Shown piece after piece: positions 25,915 through 34,608 of a DNA stretch of 64,000 bases. The notes below the pieces were generated by a model. The model saw only the letters and a list, made by a program, of their open reading frames with translations. It had not been told where the DNA came from and did not search any database. The stretch is from Mesorhizobium sp. AR10 (lineage in GTDB: Bacteria; Pseudomonadota; Alphaproteobacteria; Rhizobiales; Rhizobiaceae). The stretch lies in the NCBI RefSeq assembly GCF_024746795.1, contig NZ_CP080524.1, forward strand, positions 3,574,001 to 3,638,000. Direction: 5' to 3'. The position numbers and the translations under genes are program-made. How positions within the stretch are numbered: position 1 is the first letter of the stretch; each line of letters starts with the position of its first letter.

Positions 25915-26970
25915 ATGGACCAGCGCGTGAGACCGTCGCCGCATGAAATCCGGCGGGCGCGGACAGACAATCCGAAAGCGCGCGAGCGTGATCTTGCCGC
26001 CCAACTCGGCATTTCGGAAGCGGAGCTTGTCGCGGCGCATTGCGGCGACGGCGTCGTCCGCGTCGAACCACGCGTCAATGATCTTCTGACCGGCCTCGAG
26101 GCTGTCGGCGAGGTGATGGCGCTGACCCGCAACGAAAGCGCGGTGCACGAGAAGATCGGCGTCTATGACAAGGTCGTCACCGGCAACCACAACGCCATGG
26201 TGCTCGGCGAAAACATCGACCTGCGCATCTTCCCGAAAATCTGGGCGCACGGCTTTGCCGTGGAAAAGCGCGATGGCGGGGACATTCGCCGCAGCCTGCA
26301 GTTCTTCGACGCGGCAGGCGAGGCGGTGCACAAGGTGCATCTGCGACCCGCGTCCAACCTCTATGCCTACCAGAAACTGGTCGCCGGGCTGGAATCGTCG
26401 AACCAGGAACCGATCGTGGCGATTTCGGAGGTTGAGGGCGAGGCCGAGATCGCGGACGCTCCGGCGAGCGTCGACGACCTGCGCGATCGTTGGAGCCGGC
26501 TGACCGACGTGCATCAGTTCTTCGGCATGTTGAAAACGCTGAAGCTAAGCCGCCGCCAGGCTGTGCGCATGGTCGGCCAGGACTTCGCCTGGCTGCTCGA
26601 CAATGACGCCGTTACCGCCATGTTCCATCATGCCGCCGCCGGCGATTTGCCGATCATGTGCTTTGTCGGCAATCGCGGCTGCATCCAGATCCATTCCGGC
26701 CGGGTCAAATCGATCAAGCCGATGGGGCCGTGGATCAATGTGCTGGACGAGACTTTCCACCTGCATCTGCGGACCGACCACATCCATGAGGTCTGGGCGG
26801 TGCGCAAGCCGACCAAGGACGGCCATGTCACGTCGCTCGAGGCCTATGGCGTCGACGGCAAGATGATCATCCAGTTTTTCGGCAAGCGCCATGAAGGCGA
26901 AGGCGAGCGCGACGACTGGCGGTTTCTGGCCGAGAACCTGCCGCGCATTCCAAACCCGACCGCAGCCTGA
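25915..26970 (+). CDS. hmuS: Hemin-degrading/trafficking factor HmuS
   Basis: 351 residues of the HemS/HmuS family with two tandem HemS repeats. Each contains the pattern seen at KIGVYDKVVTGNHNAMVLGE and later at GWINVLDETFHLHLRTDHIHE-type positions (visible as MGPWINVLDETFHLHLRTD), where the heme-ligand His lies. It binds heme delivered by HmuUV in the cytoplasm and takes part in its breakdown. It begins right after hmuP and is followed by hmuT five bases later. Length and order match other alphaproteobacterial hmu operons. Confidence 0.9.
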   Translation: MDQRVRPSPHEIRRARTDNPKARERDLAAQLGISEAELVAAHCGDGVVRVEPRVNDLLTGLEAVGEVMALTRNESAVHEKIGVYDKVVTGNHNAMVLGENIDLRIFPKIWAHGFAVEKRDGGDIRRSLQFFDAAGEAVHKVHLRPASNLYAYQKLVAGLESSNQEPIVAISEVEGEAEIADAPASVDDLRDRWSRLTDVHQFFGMLKTLKLSRRQAVRMVGQDFAWLLDNDAVTAMFHHAAAGDLPIMCFVGNRGCIQIHSGRVKSIKPMGPWINVLDETFHLHLRTDHIHEVWAVRKPTKDGHVTSLEAYGVDGKMIIQFFGKRHEGEGERDDWRFLAENLPRIPNPTAA

Positions 26971-26975
26971 GGACT

Positions 26976-27887
26976 ATGACAATGGTTTCTTTTCTCAGGC
27001 CCTCTGGGTTGCTCAGGCTGACACTCGGATCGGTGATCGGTCTGACGCTGGTTTTGGCTCCGCCGCCGGCCCGCGCCACTGAAGGCACGGCCGTCTTTGC
27101 TGACACGTCGAAGATCGCAGCCATCGGCGGTTCGATCACCGAGATCGTCTATGCGCTCGGCGAGCAAGGCCATCTGGTTGCCCGCGATTCGACCAGCCGT
27201 TATCCGGAAGCTGCACTCAAGCTGCCGGATGTCGGCTACATGCGCCAACTGTCGCCGGAAGGTGTGCTGTCGGTCAATCCGACGGGTATCCTGGCGTTGC
27301 ATGGCAGCGGCCCGAAGGAAGCGGTCGATGTGCTGAAGAAAACCAGCATCCCCTTCATCGAGGTGCCAGAGCGCTATGACAGTGAAGGCATCCTTGAAAA
27401 GATCCGCATCGTCGGCAAGGCGCTTGGCGTCGACGCGAAAGCCGAAGTGCTGGCGACCGAGATCGATGCCAAGCTGAAGGCGGCGGAAAAACAGACCGTT
27501 TCGATCAAGGATCGCAAGCGCATCCTGTTCGTGCTGTCGATACAGGGCGGCAAGGTTCTGGCGTCAGGCAGCGACAGCGCAGCCGATGGCATCATCAAGC
27601 TGTCCGGCGGCGTCAATGCGGTCGAAGGCTTTTCCGGCTACAAGCAAATGTCCGACGAGGCGATCATCACCGCCCGGCCGGATGTGATCCTGATGATGAA
27701 CAATGCCGGCCGTGCCACGTCGGACGAGGAGCTGTTCGCCAATCCGGCCATTTCATCGACGCCCGCGGGGGCCGCCCGGAAGCTGATCCGTATGGATGGC
27801 GGCTATCTGCTGGGCTTCGGGCCGCGCACGGCCTCCGCCATCCACGACCTCGCCGTCTCGCTGTATGGCGGGCAGGTCACGGACTGA
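26976..27887 (+). CDS. hmuT: Periplasmic heme-binding protein HmuT
   Basis: 303 residues with a Sec signal peptide (hydrophobic GLTLVLAPPPARA near residues 22-34). It has the TroA/BtuF fold: IAAIGGSITEIVYALGEQGH near the start of the mature chain, DVGYMRQLSPEGVLSVNPTG, and DEAIITARPDVILMM in the C-terminal lobe. It collects heme after HmuR and passes it to HmuU. It starts five bases after hmuS, and hmuU begins ten bases after its stop. Confidence 0.9.
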   Translation: MTMVSFLRPSGLLRLTLGSVIGLTLVLAPPPARATEGTAVFADTSKIAAIGGSITEIVYALGEQGHLVARDSTSRYPEAALKLPDVGYMRQLSPEGVLSVNPTGILALHGSGPKEAVDVLKKTSIPFIEVPERYDSEGILEKIRIVGKALGVDAKAEVLATEIDAKLKAAEKQTVSIKDRKRILFVLSIQGGKVLASGSDSAADGIIKLSGGVNAVEGFSGYKQMSDEAIITARPDVILMMNNAGRATSDEELFANPAISSTPAGAARKLIRMDGGYLLGFGPRTASAIHDLAVSLYGGQVTD

Positions 27888-27897
27888 GCAGGCAATC

Positions 27898-29001
27898 ATG
27901 GCCGAACAATCGATCGCCGGTCCGGCAAGCACCATGGCGCCGCTGTCCGAAGGCGACCGCTCAGGGCGTGCACGCATCGTCATCCTGCTGCTGTGCGTGG
28001 GGCTGGCACTTGCCGTGCTGTTGTCGTTGACCTCCGGTGCGTCGGATGCGTCGGCCGTCAGCGTCGTTCGCGACTGGCTGTTTGGGGCGGTGCCGGGCGA
28101 CGAGGCGTTGAACGCCCGCGACCGCTTGATCGTCTACGACATCCGGCTGCCGCGCGTCATAATCGGTGTCCTGATCGGCGCGGCTCTGGCCGTGTCCGGC
28201 GCGGTCATGCAAGGGCTGTTTCGCAATCCGCTTGCCGACCCTGGGCTGATCGGCGTCTCGGCCGGATCGAGCCTTGGTGCGGTGGCCGTCATCGTGCTTG
28301 GCGCCACCGTGCTGGCGCCTTTCGTCGCGGCGCTCGGTACGCTGGCCTTACCACTGGCGGCGTTCTGCGGCGGGTTGGCGACGACATTGGTGCTCTATCA
28401 GGTGGCGACGCGGCAAGGCCGAACCTCGGTCGCCACCATGCTGCTCGCCGGCATAGCGTTGGCAGCACTTGCCATGGCGCTGACCGGCATCCTGATCTTC
28501 ATGGCCGACGACCGGCAGTTGCGCGACCTGACCTTCTGGCAGCTCGGCTCGCTGGCCGGTGCGACCTGGCCGAAGATCGGCTCCGTCGGGCCAATCATCG
28601 TGGCGGCGCTGGCGGCGATGCCGTTCCTGGCGCGCGGCCTCAACGCGCTGGCGCTCGGCGAAGCCACCGCCGGCCATCTCGGCATCCCGGTGCAACGGTT
28701 GAAATACACGGCGATCGTCGGCGTCGCGGCAGCGGTCGGCGCTTCTGTCGCGGTCAGCGGCGGCATCGGCTTTGTCGGCATCGTCGTGCCGCATCTGCTG
28801 CGCCTGCTGATCGGCCCGGACAATCGTTATCTGCTGCCGGCTTCGGCACTGCTTGGCGCCTCGCTGCTGCTGCTGGCCGATGCCGTCGCTCGCACGATCG
28901 TGGCGCCCGCCGAACTGCCGATCGGCATCGTCACGGCAGTCGCCGGTGCGCCATTCTTCCTCTGGATCCTGCTGCGCAAGCGCGGCGTGATTGATTTGTG
29001 A
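27898..29001 (+). CDS. hmuU: Heme ABC transporter permease HmuU
   Basis: 367 residues of the FecCD/BtuC permease family with about ten helices. Family segments are RLPRVIIGVLIGAALAVSG followed by AVMQGLFRNPLADPGLIGVSAG, the coupling segment LTFWQLGSLAG, LALGEATAGHLGIPV, and GGIGFVGIVVPHLLRLLIG near the C terminus. It forms the inner-membrane channel with HmuV. The ATG at 27898 follows the hmuT stop; an upstream open extension overlaps hmuT and is rejected. Confidence 0.92.
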   Translation: MAEQSIAGPASTMAPLSEGDRSGRARIVILLLCVGLALAVLLSLTSGASDASAVSVVRDWLFGAVPGDEALNARDRLIVYDIRLPRVIIGVLIGAALAVSGAVMQGLFRNPLADPGLIGVSAGSSLGAVAVIVLGATVLAPFVAALGTLALPLAAFCGGLATTLVLYQVATRQGRTSVATMLLAGIALAALAMALTGILIFMADDRQLRDLTFWQLGSLAGATWPKIGSVGPIIVAALAAMPFLARGLNALALGEATAGHLGIPVQRLKYTAIVGVAAAVGASVAVSGGIGFVGIVVPHLLRLLIGPDNRYLLPASALLGASLLLLADAVARTIVAPAELPIGIVTAVAGAPFFLWILLRKRGVIDL

Positions 29002-29024
29002 GACTTGGGACCTGTGAGGCCGTC

Positions 29025-29813
29025 ATGATCGAAGCGCGGGATGTTTCTGTGGCGATTGGCAGCAAGCGCATTGTCGCCAATGTCGATTTCGCAACCCGAC
29101 CCGGCGAAATCGCCGCCATCGTCGGCCCGAACGGTTCAGGCAAGACGACCTTTCTCAAGGCACTGTCGGGCGAGCTGGCCTATTCAGGCCATGTCACGAT
29201 CAACGGCCGCGACCTCTCCGCGATGAAGACGGTCGAGGCCGCGACATTGCGCGCCGTGCTGCCGCAGGCGACGACGCTGTCATTTCCCTTCACCGTGCGC
29301 GAGATCGTCAGGCTCGGCCTGATCGGCGGGCGCTCCGGCGCACTGCCTGGCGAAAACGAACGCCTGCCCGAGCGGGCGCTGGCGCGGGTCGATCTCGACG
29401 GCTTTGCCGGCCGTTTCTACCAGGAACTTTCGGGTGGCGAGCAGCAGCGCGTGCAGCTTGCCCGCGTGCTCTGCCAGGTCTGGGCACCGGTGCTCGATGG
29501 CAAGCCGCGCTACCTGTTCCTCGACGAGCCGGTCTCCAGCCTCGACATCAAGCATCAGCTGATCATCATGAACATTGCCCGCGACTTTGCCCGACGGGGC
29601 GGCGGCGTGGTCGCCATCCTGCACGACCTCAATCTGACGGCCATGTATGCCGACCGGATTTTCGTCATGCATCGCGGCAGGCTTGCCGCCGCCGGCTCAC
29701 CGCAAGAGGTGCTCAGCGACGAGCTGATCGAAACGGTGTTCGACTGCCGGCTCAAGGTCGGCGTGCTGCCGGCCGCAAACATGCCGTTCGTGCTGCCGCA
29801 GTCGGCGGCGTAG
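29025..29813 (+). CDS. hmuV: Heme ABC transporter ATPase HmuV
   Basis: 262 residues. Walker A is GPNGSGKTT, the signature is LSGGEQQRVQLARVL, Walker B is YLFLDEPVSSLD, and the switch His is in AILHDLN. It energises HmuU for heme import. The start is the ATG at 29025; a GTG at 28998 overlaps the hmuU stop region and is less likely. It ends ten bases before the convergent rirA stop, closing the operon. Confidence 0.93.
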   Translation: MIEARDVSVAIGSKRIVANVDFATRPGEIAAIVGPNGSGKTTFLKALSGELAYSGHVTINGRDLSAMKTVEAATLRAVLPQATTLSFPFTVREIVRLGLIGGRSGALPGENERLPERALARVDLDGFAGRFYQELSGGEQQRVQLARVLCQVWAPVLDGKPRYLFLDEPVSSLDIKHQLIIMNIARDFARRGGGVVAILHDLNLTAMYADRIFVMHRGRLAAAGSPQEVLSDELIETVFDCRLKVGVLPAANMPFVLPQSAA

Positions 29814-29823
29814 GCAAGAAGAA

Positions 29824-30285
29824 TCAGGCGGCTGGTGCCCGGCGCTCCAGCATGTCGATGCCGAGCAGATGGCGCACATTCGGGCGCGCCGCCACCATAT
29901 CGGCGATCGTGTGGCGCGACAGCACGGCAAAGAAGGCGTTGAGCGCCTCGCGTAGCGCTGAATTCAGCGCGCAGCTGTCGACAAGCGGGCATTCGGCGGC
30001 ATCGTTCTCGAAGCACTCGGCCATGGCGAAGCTCTCTTCCGTCACCCGCACAACGTCGAACAGGCTGATGGATTCGGCCGCGCGGCCAAGCTTCACGCCG
30101 CCATTCCTGCCGCGCACCGTCTCGACCATGCCGTGCTCGACCAATGGCTGCAGAATCTTGAACAAAAAGAGCTCTGACACCGAATAAGCGGCCGCGATCT
30201 CGGGGATGCGGCTCAACCGGTCAGTGTTGGCGGCGCAATACATCAGGATGCGCATGGCGTAGTTGGTCTGGCGGGTCAGCCGCAT
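29824..30285 (-). CDS. rirA: Rhizobial iron regulator RirA (Rrf2 family)
   Basis: 153 residues starting MRLTRQTNYAMRILMYCAAN. The winged helix has SRIPEIAAAYSVSELFLFKI and VETVRGRNGGVKLG, and the cluster-binding loop holds Cys91, Cys99 and Cys105 (CFENDAAECPLVDSC), the spacing known for RirA's iron-sulfur cluster. With iron plentiful, RirA represses uptake genes at IRO boxes. The ATG at 30285 matches homologues; the open extension to 30420 is not conserved. It is convergent with hmuV, an unusual physical link between the regulator and its expected target operon. Confidence 0.93.
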   Translation of the reverse strand: MRLTRQTNYAMRILMYCAANTDRLSRIPEIAAAYSVSELFLFKILQPLVEHGMVETVRGRNGGVKLGRAAESISLFDVVRVTEESFAMAECFENDAAECPLVDSCALNSALREALNAFFAVLSRHTIADMVAARPNVRHLLGIDMLERRAPAA

Positions 30286-30364
30286 TTTGTCCTCGCGAAG
30301 CAGTGGCTTGAGACCAATATGGCCTATACCTTGGAACAATTCCAGACAAGCACCGCATAATAGA

Positions 30365-30379
30365 TGAATAATTCCGTCA
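30365..30379. promoter_or_regulatory. Candidate IRO box upstream of rirA
   Basis: TGA-ATAATTCCG-TCA fits the TGA-N9-TCA pattern, 80 bases upstream of the rirA start. On the rirA strand TTGACG overlaps it at a -35-like position. It suggests self-repression by RirA. A pattern of six fixed bases is expected by chance about once per 4 kb, so the call rests on position. Confidence 0.4.
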
Positions 30380-30474
30380 ACTTTACGTGCGCGTGAACCG
30401 GCTTCAACTGCAACGGGCATTTCGCTGTCTTCGATAGTAGATAAGTCCGCAAGATCGATCAGGAACGCACATCC

Positions 30475-31770
30475 ATGTCACGATCAGCTTCGGCTTTTGC
30501 GCCCATCCAGTCTGACCCGGATACTGATGCCAAGCTTTCGGCGCTTCGGCGCACCAAATTCGTCGCCACCGCCGCGCTCGTGCTCTGCGTCCTGGTCTTT
30601 GCCGTGGCCAAGGCGTTCGAAAGCCACTATCCGTGGCTGGGTTTCGTCGCCGCCTTTGCCGAGGCGGCGACCATCGGCGGGCTGGCCGACTGGTATGCGG
30701 TGGTGGCGCTGTTCAAACGGCCGCTCGGCCTGCCGATCCCGCATACCGCCATCATCCCGGAGAACCAGAACCGCATCGCCGACAATCTCGGCCGGTTCAT
30801 CGAGGCCAATTTCCTGGCGCCGGAGCCGGTGCGCGAAAAGCTGGCCGAGGTCGACTTTTCAGCGCTCGTCGCGGACTGGTTGTCGGACCAGGAGCGCGCC
30901 GCCGGCCTGTCTCATTTCGTCGGCCGGCTTGTGCCGCAGACGCTGGCGGCCGTCGAGCAATCCGGCCTGCGGGGCTTCGTCACCAGCCGCATGTTGGAAC
31001 AGATCGAAAAGGTGCCGCTGGCGCCACTCGCCGCTGAGCTCCTGTCCGCCCTGACCGACGACCGCCGTCACCAGAAGCTATTCGACGAGTTCACCAAGGT
31101 GATCGGCCGGTTCCTGAGCGATGAGCAGGCGCTGGCGACGATGCGTGAGAAGATCCGCGAGGAACTGCCGTCGCTGTTCAACCTGTTCAGAGCCGACGCC
31201 TATCTGTTGAAGAAGATCGTCGCTTCTGCCGGTTCGTTGCTCGACGAGGTGCGGGCCGATCCCGATCACCCGATGCGGGCCGAATTCGACCACTTCGCTC
31301 AGGCCTTCATCGAAAGGCTCAGGACATCCAAGCAATATGCCAAGCGCGCCGAGAAGCTGAAGCGCGATTTTCTCGCCCGGCCGGAGCTCAAGGCGCTGGC
31401 CGGCGACATGTGGGATAGCCTGCGCCTGTTCATCGAACAGGACGCCAAGGCACCGAATTCGATGATCCGCGCCCACCTCGCCAACATGTTCGTCGAGGTC
31501 GGCCGCCATCTTGCCAGCGATCCGCAGATCAGGGCCGACATGAACCAGGGGTTTGTCGTGGCGCTGTCCTCCTTCGTCGAGAGCCAGAAGAGCGGCGTGT
31601 CGAAATTCATCGCCGACCAGGTCAAGCGCTGGGACCTCGGCCAACTGACGAGGCTGATCGAAATGAACATCGGCAGGGATCTGCAATATATCCGCTTCAA
31701 CGGCATGGTCATCGGCGGCCTTGCCGGCGTCGTGCTCTATATGGCGGAGCGACTGTTTCTCGCCAACTAG
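30475..31770 (+). CDS. DUF445 (YjiN-like) membrane protein
   Basis: 431 residues. A transmembrane helix at about 29-48 is followed by the family signature GGLADWYAVVALFKRPLGLPIPHTAIIPENQNRIADNLG, whose first part reads GGLADWYAVVALFKRP. A long helical extracytoplasmic or cytoplasmic region with the repeat-like segments FLAPEPVREKLAEV follows. A second hydrophobic helix sits at the C terminus (MVIGGLAGVVLYMAERL). DUF445 members have no established function. It starts 190 bases from rirA in divergent orientation and could share its upstream region. Confidence 0.85.
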   Translation: MSRSASAFAPIQSDPDTDAKLSALRRTKFVATAALVLCVLVFAVAKAFESHYPWLGFVAAFAEAATIGGLADWYAVVALFKRPLGLPIPHTAIIPENQNRIADNLGRFIEANFLAPEPVREKLAEVDFSALVADWLSDQERAAGLSHFVGRLVPQTLAAVEQSGLRGFVTSRMLEQIEKVPLAPLAAELLSALTDDRRHQKLFDEFTKVIGRFLSDEQALATMREKIREELPSLFNLFRADAYLLKKIVASAGSLLDEVRADPDHPMRAEFDHFAQAFIERLRTSKQYAKRAEKLKRDFLARPELKALAGDMWDSLRLFIEQDAKAPNSMIRAHLANMFVEVGRHLASDPQIRADMNQGFVVALSSFVESQKSGVSKFIADQVKRWDLGQLTRLIEMNIGRDLQYIRFNGMVIGGLAGVVLYMAERLFLAN

Positions 31771-31779
31771 CATGCAGCG

Positions 31780-31800
31780 GTCCCGGATCAGTTTCGGGAC
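31780..31800. repeat. Short hairpin after the DUF445 gene
   Basis: GTCCCG at 31780-31785 pairs exactly with CGGGAC at 31795-31800 across a nine-base loop, nine bases after the stop. Flanking CATGC on the left and ATGCG on the right hint at a rhizobial palindromic element. It may help terminate the gene. Confidence 0.4.
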
Positions 31801-31902
31801 ATGCGCTGATTCTATTGCGCGCGCCCGAATGGACACACCGCGCCCGAGTGCTATTCTGCCGTGCGGGTGCTCGCATCTGCGGCAACAGGGGAGAAAACAA
31901 CC

Positions 31903-32331
31903 ATGGCAAAACAACCTGAGACGGACTCCTTCATGGACATGTTCAGCCGGTTCGGCCGCGACCTGAAGGTGCCGAACGTCGACGTCGAGACGATCCTCAG
32001 CCATCATCGCAAGAACCTCGAAGCGCTCGAGAAATCGGCCAAGGCGAGTGCTGCCGGTGCATCATCGCTGTTGTCCAGACAGCGCGAGATGCTGCAGGAC
32101 GCGCTGCGCGAAATCACCGACATGGCGCAGAACTACAGGGCGCCGGGCAATCCGCAGGAATTCATGACGAACCAGGCGGCATTCGCCAGGAAGTCTTTCG
32201 AAACCGCGTTGAAAAATGCCGGCGAGGTGGCCGAACTGGTCAAGAATTCCGGCGCCGAATCCGTAGAAATCCTGCGCAACCGGATCAAGGAAGCGATGGA
32301 GGAAATCCGCACCGGCTACGAGAAGAAGTGA
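31903..32331 (+). CDS. Phasin family protein
   Basis: 142 residues, almost wholly helical, with no Cys and few aromatic residues. Landmarks are MFSRFGRDLKVPNVDVETIL, HRKNLEALEKSAKAS, and AFARKSFETALKNAGEVAEL, which match the rhizobial phasin family that coats polyhydroxyalkanoate granules. ATG 31903 is preceded by GGGGAG. A MaoC-type hydratase follows 169 bases later, consistent with polyhydroxyalkanoate metabolism. Confidence 0.82.
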   Translation: MAKQPETDSFMDMFSRFGRDLKVPNVDVETILSHHRKNLEALEKSAKASAAGASSLLSRQREMLQDALREITDMAQNYRAPGNPQEFMTNQAAFARKSFETALKNAGEVAELVKNSGAESVEILRNRIKEAMEEIRTGYEKK

Positions 32332-32500
32332 TTTCTGCAGCTTGAGCCGTCTTCCTTTGGGGCAGCCGGCCGCTTCCGGCGCGGCCAGCAAGCCAAGGCG
32401 CCATCCAGCCCGAAACGGCGGAGCGGAATCTCACGGGACGAATTGACAGAGGCTGTCGGTTCGTGGTCCGGAGGCAGGCAAAGCGAGCGGGAAAGCAGGA

Positions 32501-32998
32501 ATGACTGAAATACGGCCTAAAACGCCGCCGACCTTTGAACAGCTGAGGACGATGGCGGGGCAGGAGCTTGGCGTGTCGGAGTGGACGACGGTCGACCAGA
32601 ACCGTATCAACCAGTTTGCCGAATGCACGGGCGACCATCAATGGATCCATGTCGACCCCGAACGGGCGAAGCGGCAAAGCCCGTTCCGCACCACGATCGC
32701 GCATGGCTATTTGACGCTGTCGATCATCGGTGCGCTGGCGCTTGGCATGGGCATCGTGCCCGAAAGCACCCAGGCTGCCTTCAACTACGGCTTCGACAAG
32801 GTGCGTTTCCTGTCGCCGGTCAGGGTCGGCGCGCGGATCAGGCTGCGCATCACGCTTTTGTCCGTGGAGGACAGGGGGCCGGGCCAATATCTGATGAAGG
32901 CGGCAAACACCGTCGAGATCGAAGGCGAGCAGAAGCCGGCGCTGACCGCCGAAACGCTGGTCATGCTTTACGAGCGCCGCAAGCGGGCAGGGGCCTGA
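32501..32998 (+). CDS. MaoC-family dehydratase ((R)-specific enoyl-CoA hydratase-like)
   Basis: 165 residues with a single hot-dog domain. The catalytic dyad region reads FAECTGDHQWIHVDPERA (Asp and His of hydratase 2), followed by IAHGYLTLSIIG and YGFDKVRFLSPVRVGARIR. Enzymes of this type hydrate trans-2-enoyl-CoA to (R)-3-hydroxyacyl-CoA, which supplies polyhydroxyalkanoate synthase; NodN belongs to the same family. The phasin gene is just upstream. Convergent with the MFS gene, whose stop is six bases away. Confidence 0.85.
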   Translation: MTEIRPKTPPTFEQLRTMAGQELGVSEWTTVDQNRINQFAECTGDHQWIHVDPERAKRQSPFRTTIAHGYLTLSIIGALALGMGIVPESTQAAFNYGFDKVRFLSPVRVGARIRLRITLLSVEDRGPGQYLMKAANTVEIEGEQKPALTAETLVMLYERRKRAGA

Positions 32999-33004
32999 GG
33001 AATT

Positions 33005-34467
33005 TTACGACCGCGACGCCAGAGATATTCGCCTGGCAGCGGCGCGGGCCGTGAACAGCGCAAGGATCAGCGCGCCCAATCCCAATCCCGTGGCCGTCTG
33101 GAAGGTGACCTGCATCCCTCTTGCGGCTGCGGCAGGAGCCGATATCACCTGGCCAGCGCCTTCCTGCCCTCCAGCCGAAGCGAGGGCAAATAGGGCGGCC
33201 ATGACGGACGCGCCGGTGATGAGGCCGAGGTTGCGTGACAGATTGAGCAGGCCGGAGACGACGCCACGCTGATCAGGGCCGATGCCGGTCATGACAGCTG
33301 CATTGTTGGCGGTCTGGAACAGGGCGTAGCCAACACAGGTGACAGCGACCGGCACGACATAGCCGGCAATGCCGAATTCCGTCCGGGCCAACGACAGGAG
33401 GAAGGTGCCCGCGGTGAGATTGAACAGGCCGGCAATCGTCATCCGATGCGGCCCGAAACGATCGACCAGCCGTCCCGCCTGCAGCGCCGACAGGGACGAG
33501 ACAAGCGGGCCGGTCGAAAGCACCAGTCCGACCCTGGCGGTGTCCAGTCCGAGCCCGCGCGACAGATAGAACGGGGCAACCACCAGCGTCGCCATCATCA
33601 CGGTCGCGACGACGAGGCTCATGGCGAGGCTTGCATTCAATTCATGGTCGCGGAACCTCGCAGGCTGGATCAAAGGGTTCTCGACCCTTGTCTGCGCAAT
33701 GACGAACAGAATGATCCCAACGCCAGCCGCGATCAGCAGATGTTGAGAGCGCCAAAACTGCCCCGGCCAAGTGTCATGGCCAGCGCATAGGCGGCCAGCG
33801 TCAGCGCGAGCAAGGCCGTGCCGATCGCGTCGAAACCGCCTTGGCCTGCTTCGGCCGCCTTGTTTCCAGCCGGCAGAGCGCGCCAGGCCAGCGCAAAGGC
33901 CACGAGGCCCAGCGGCACATTGACGAGGAAGATCGCTCGCCAGCCGAGGCAGGCGATCAGCAATCCGCCAAGCGACGGCCCGAGGGTGGTGCCGATCGCC
34001 GACATGGCGCCGAGCAGGCCCATGGCGCTGCCGGTCTTTTCCCTGGCAACGGTTTCCGCGACAAAGGCCAATGTCAGGGCCATCATCATTGCTGCACCGA
34101 GCCCCTGTGCGGCCCGCGCGGCGATCAGCAGCCAGAGCGTCGGCGCGAGGCCGCACAGCACCGATGCCGATGTGAAGAGGGCGATGCCGCCGAGCAGCAA
34201 CGCACGGCGGCCGAACATGTCGGCGAGCCGCCCGGCGCTGACGATCAAGGTGGTGATGGCGAGCAGGTAGGCCAGGACAACCCATTGGACGGATTGGAAC
34301 GACGCGCCAAACGCCTGCATCAGTGACGGAAGCCCGACACTGGCGATGCTGGTTCCAAGTGACGACAGCAATGTGCAAAGCGCCAGGCTTGCGAGCGCCC
34401 ATCCCGCCGAGTGTATCTGCGCGGGGGCCGATATGGGCCCATTCCGATCTTGCTCAGCGATTGCCAT
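33005..34467 (-). pseudogene. MFS drug/metabolite exporter broken by a one-base loss
   Basis: Two overlapping minus-strand frames join into one 12-14 helix MFS protein. The N-terminal part runs from MAIAEQDRNGP at 34467, through MFS motif A (GRLADMFGRR) to SFGALNIC and a stop near 33733. The C-terminal part, in a different frame, continues LLIAAGVGIILFVIAQTR to RISLASRS. At 33739-33742 the minus strand reads AACATC-TGCTGATC; adding one C restores NILLIAAG. Helices and motifs are otherwise intact. A LysR gene is divergent. Either a recent null allele or a sequence error. Confidence 0.8.
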
Positions 34468-34608
34468 GTGAATTCCTTTGCCGAAAGCTCTGAAAACTGG
34501 AGCTGCCGTCAATCTAGGCTCTCGCGTCATGCGGCGGAACGCGCAGCATTTGCATCTTAATCATGCATGGAACGCTGCATTATCGCCGCTCTGTGCTAAC
34601 GTTCTCCG

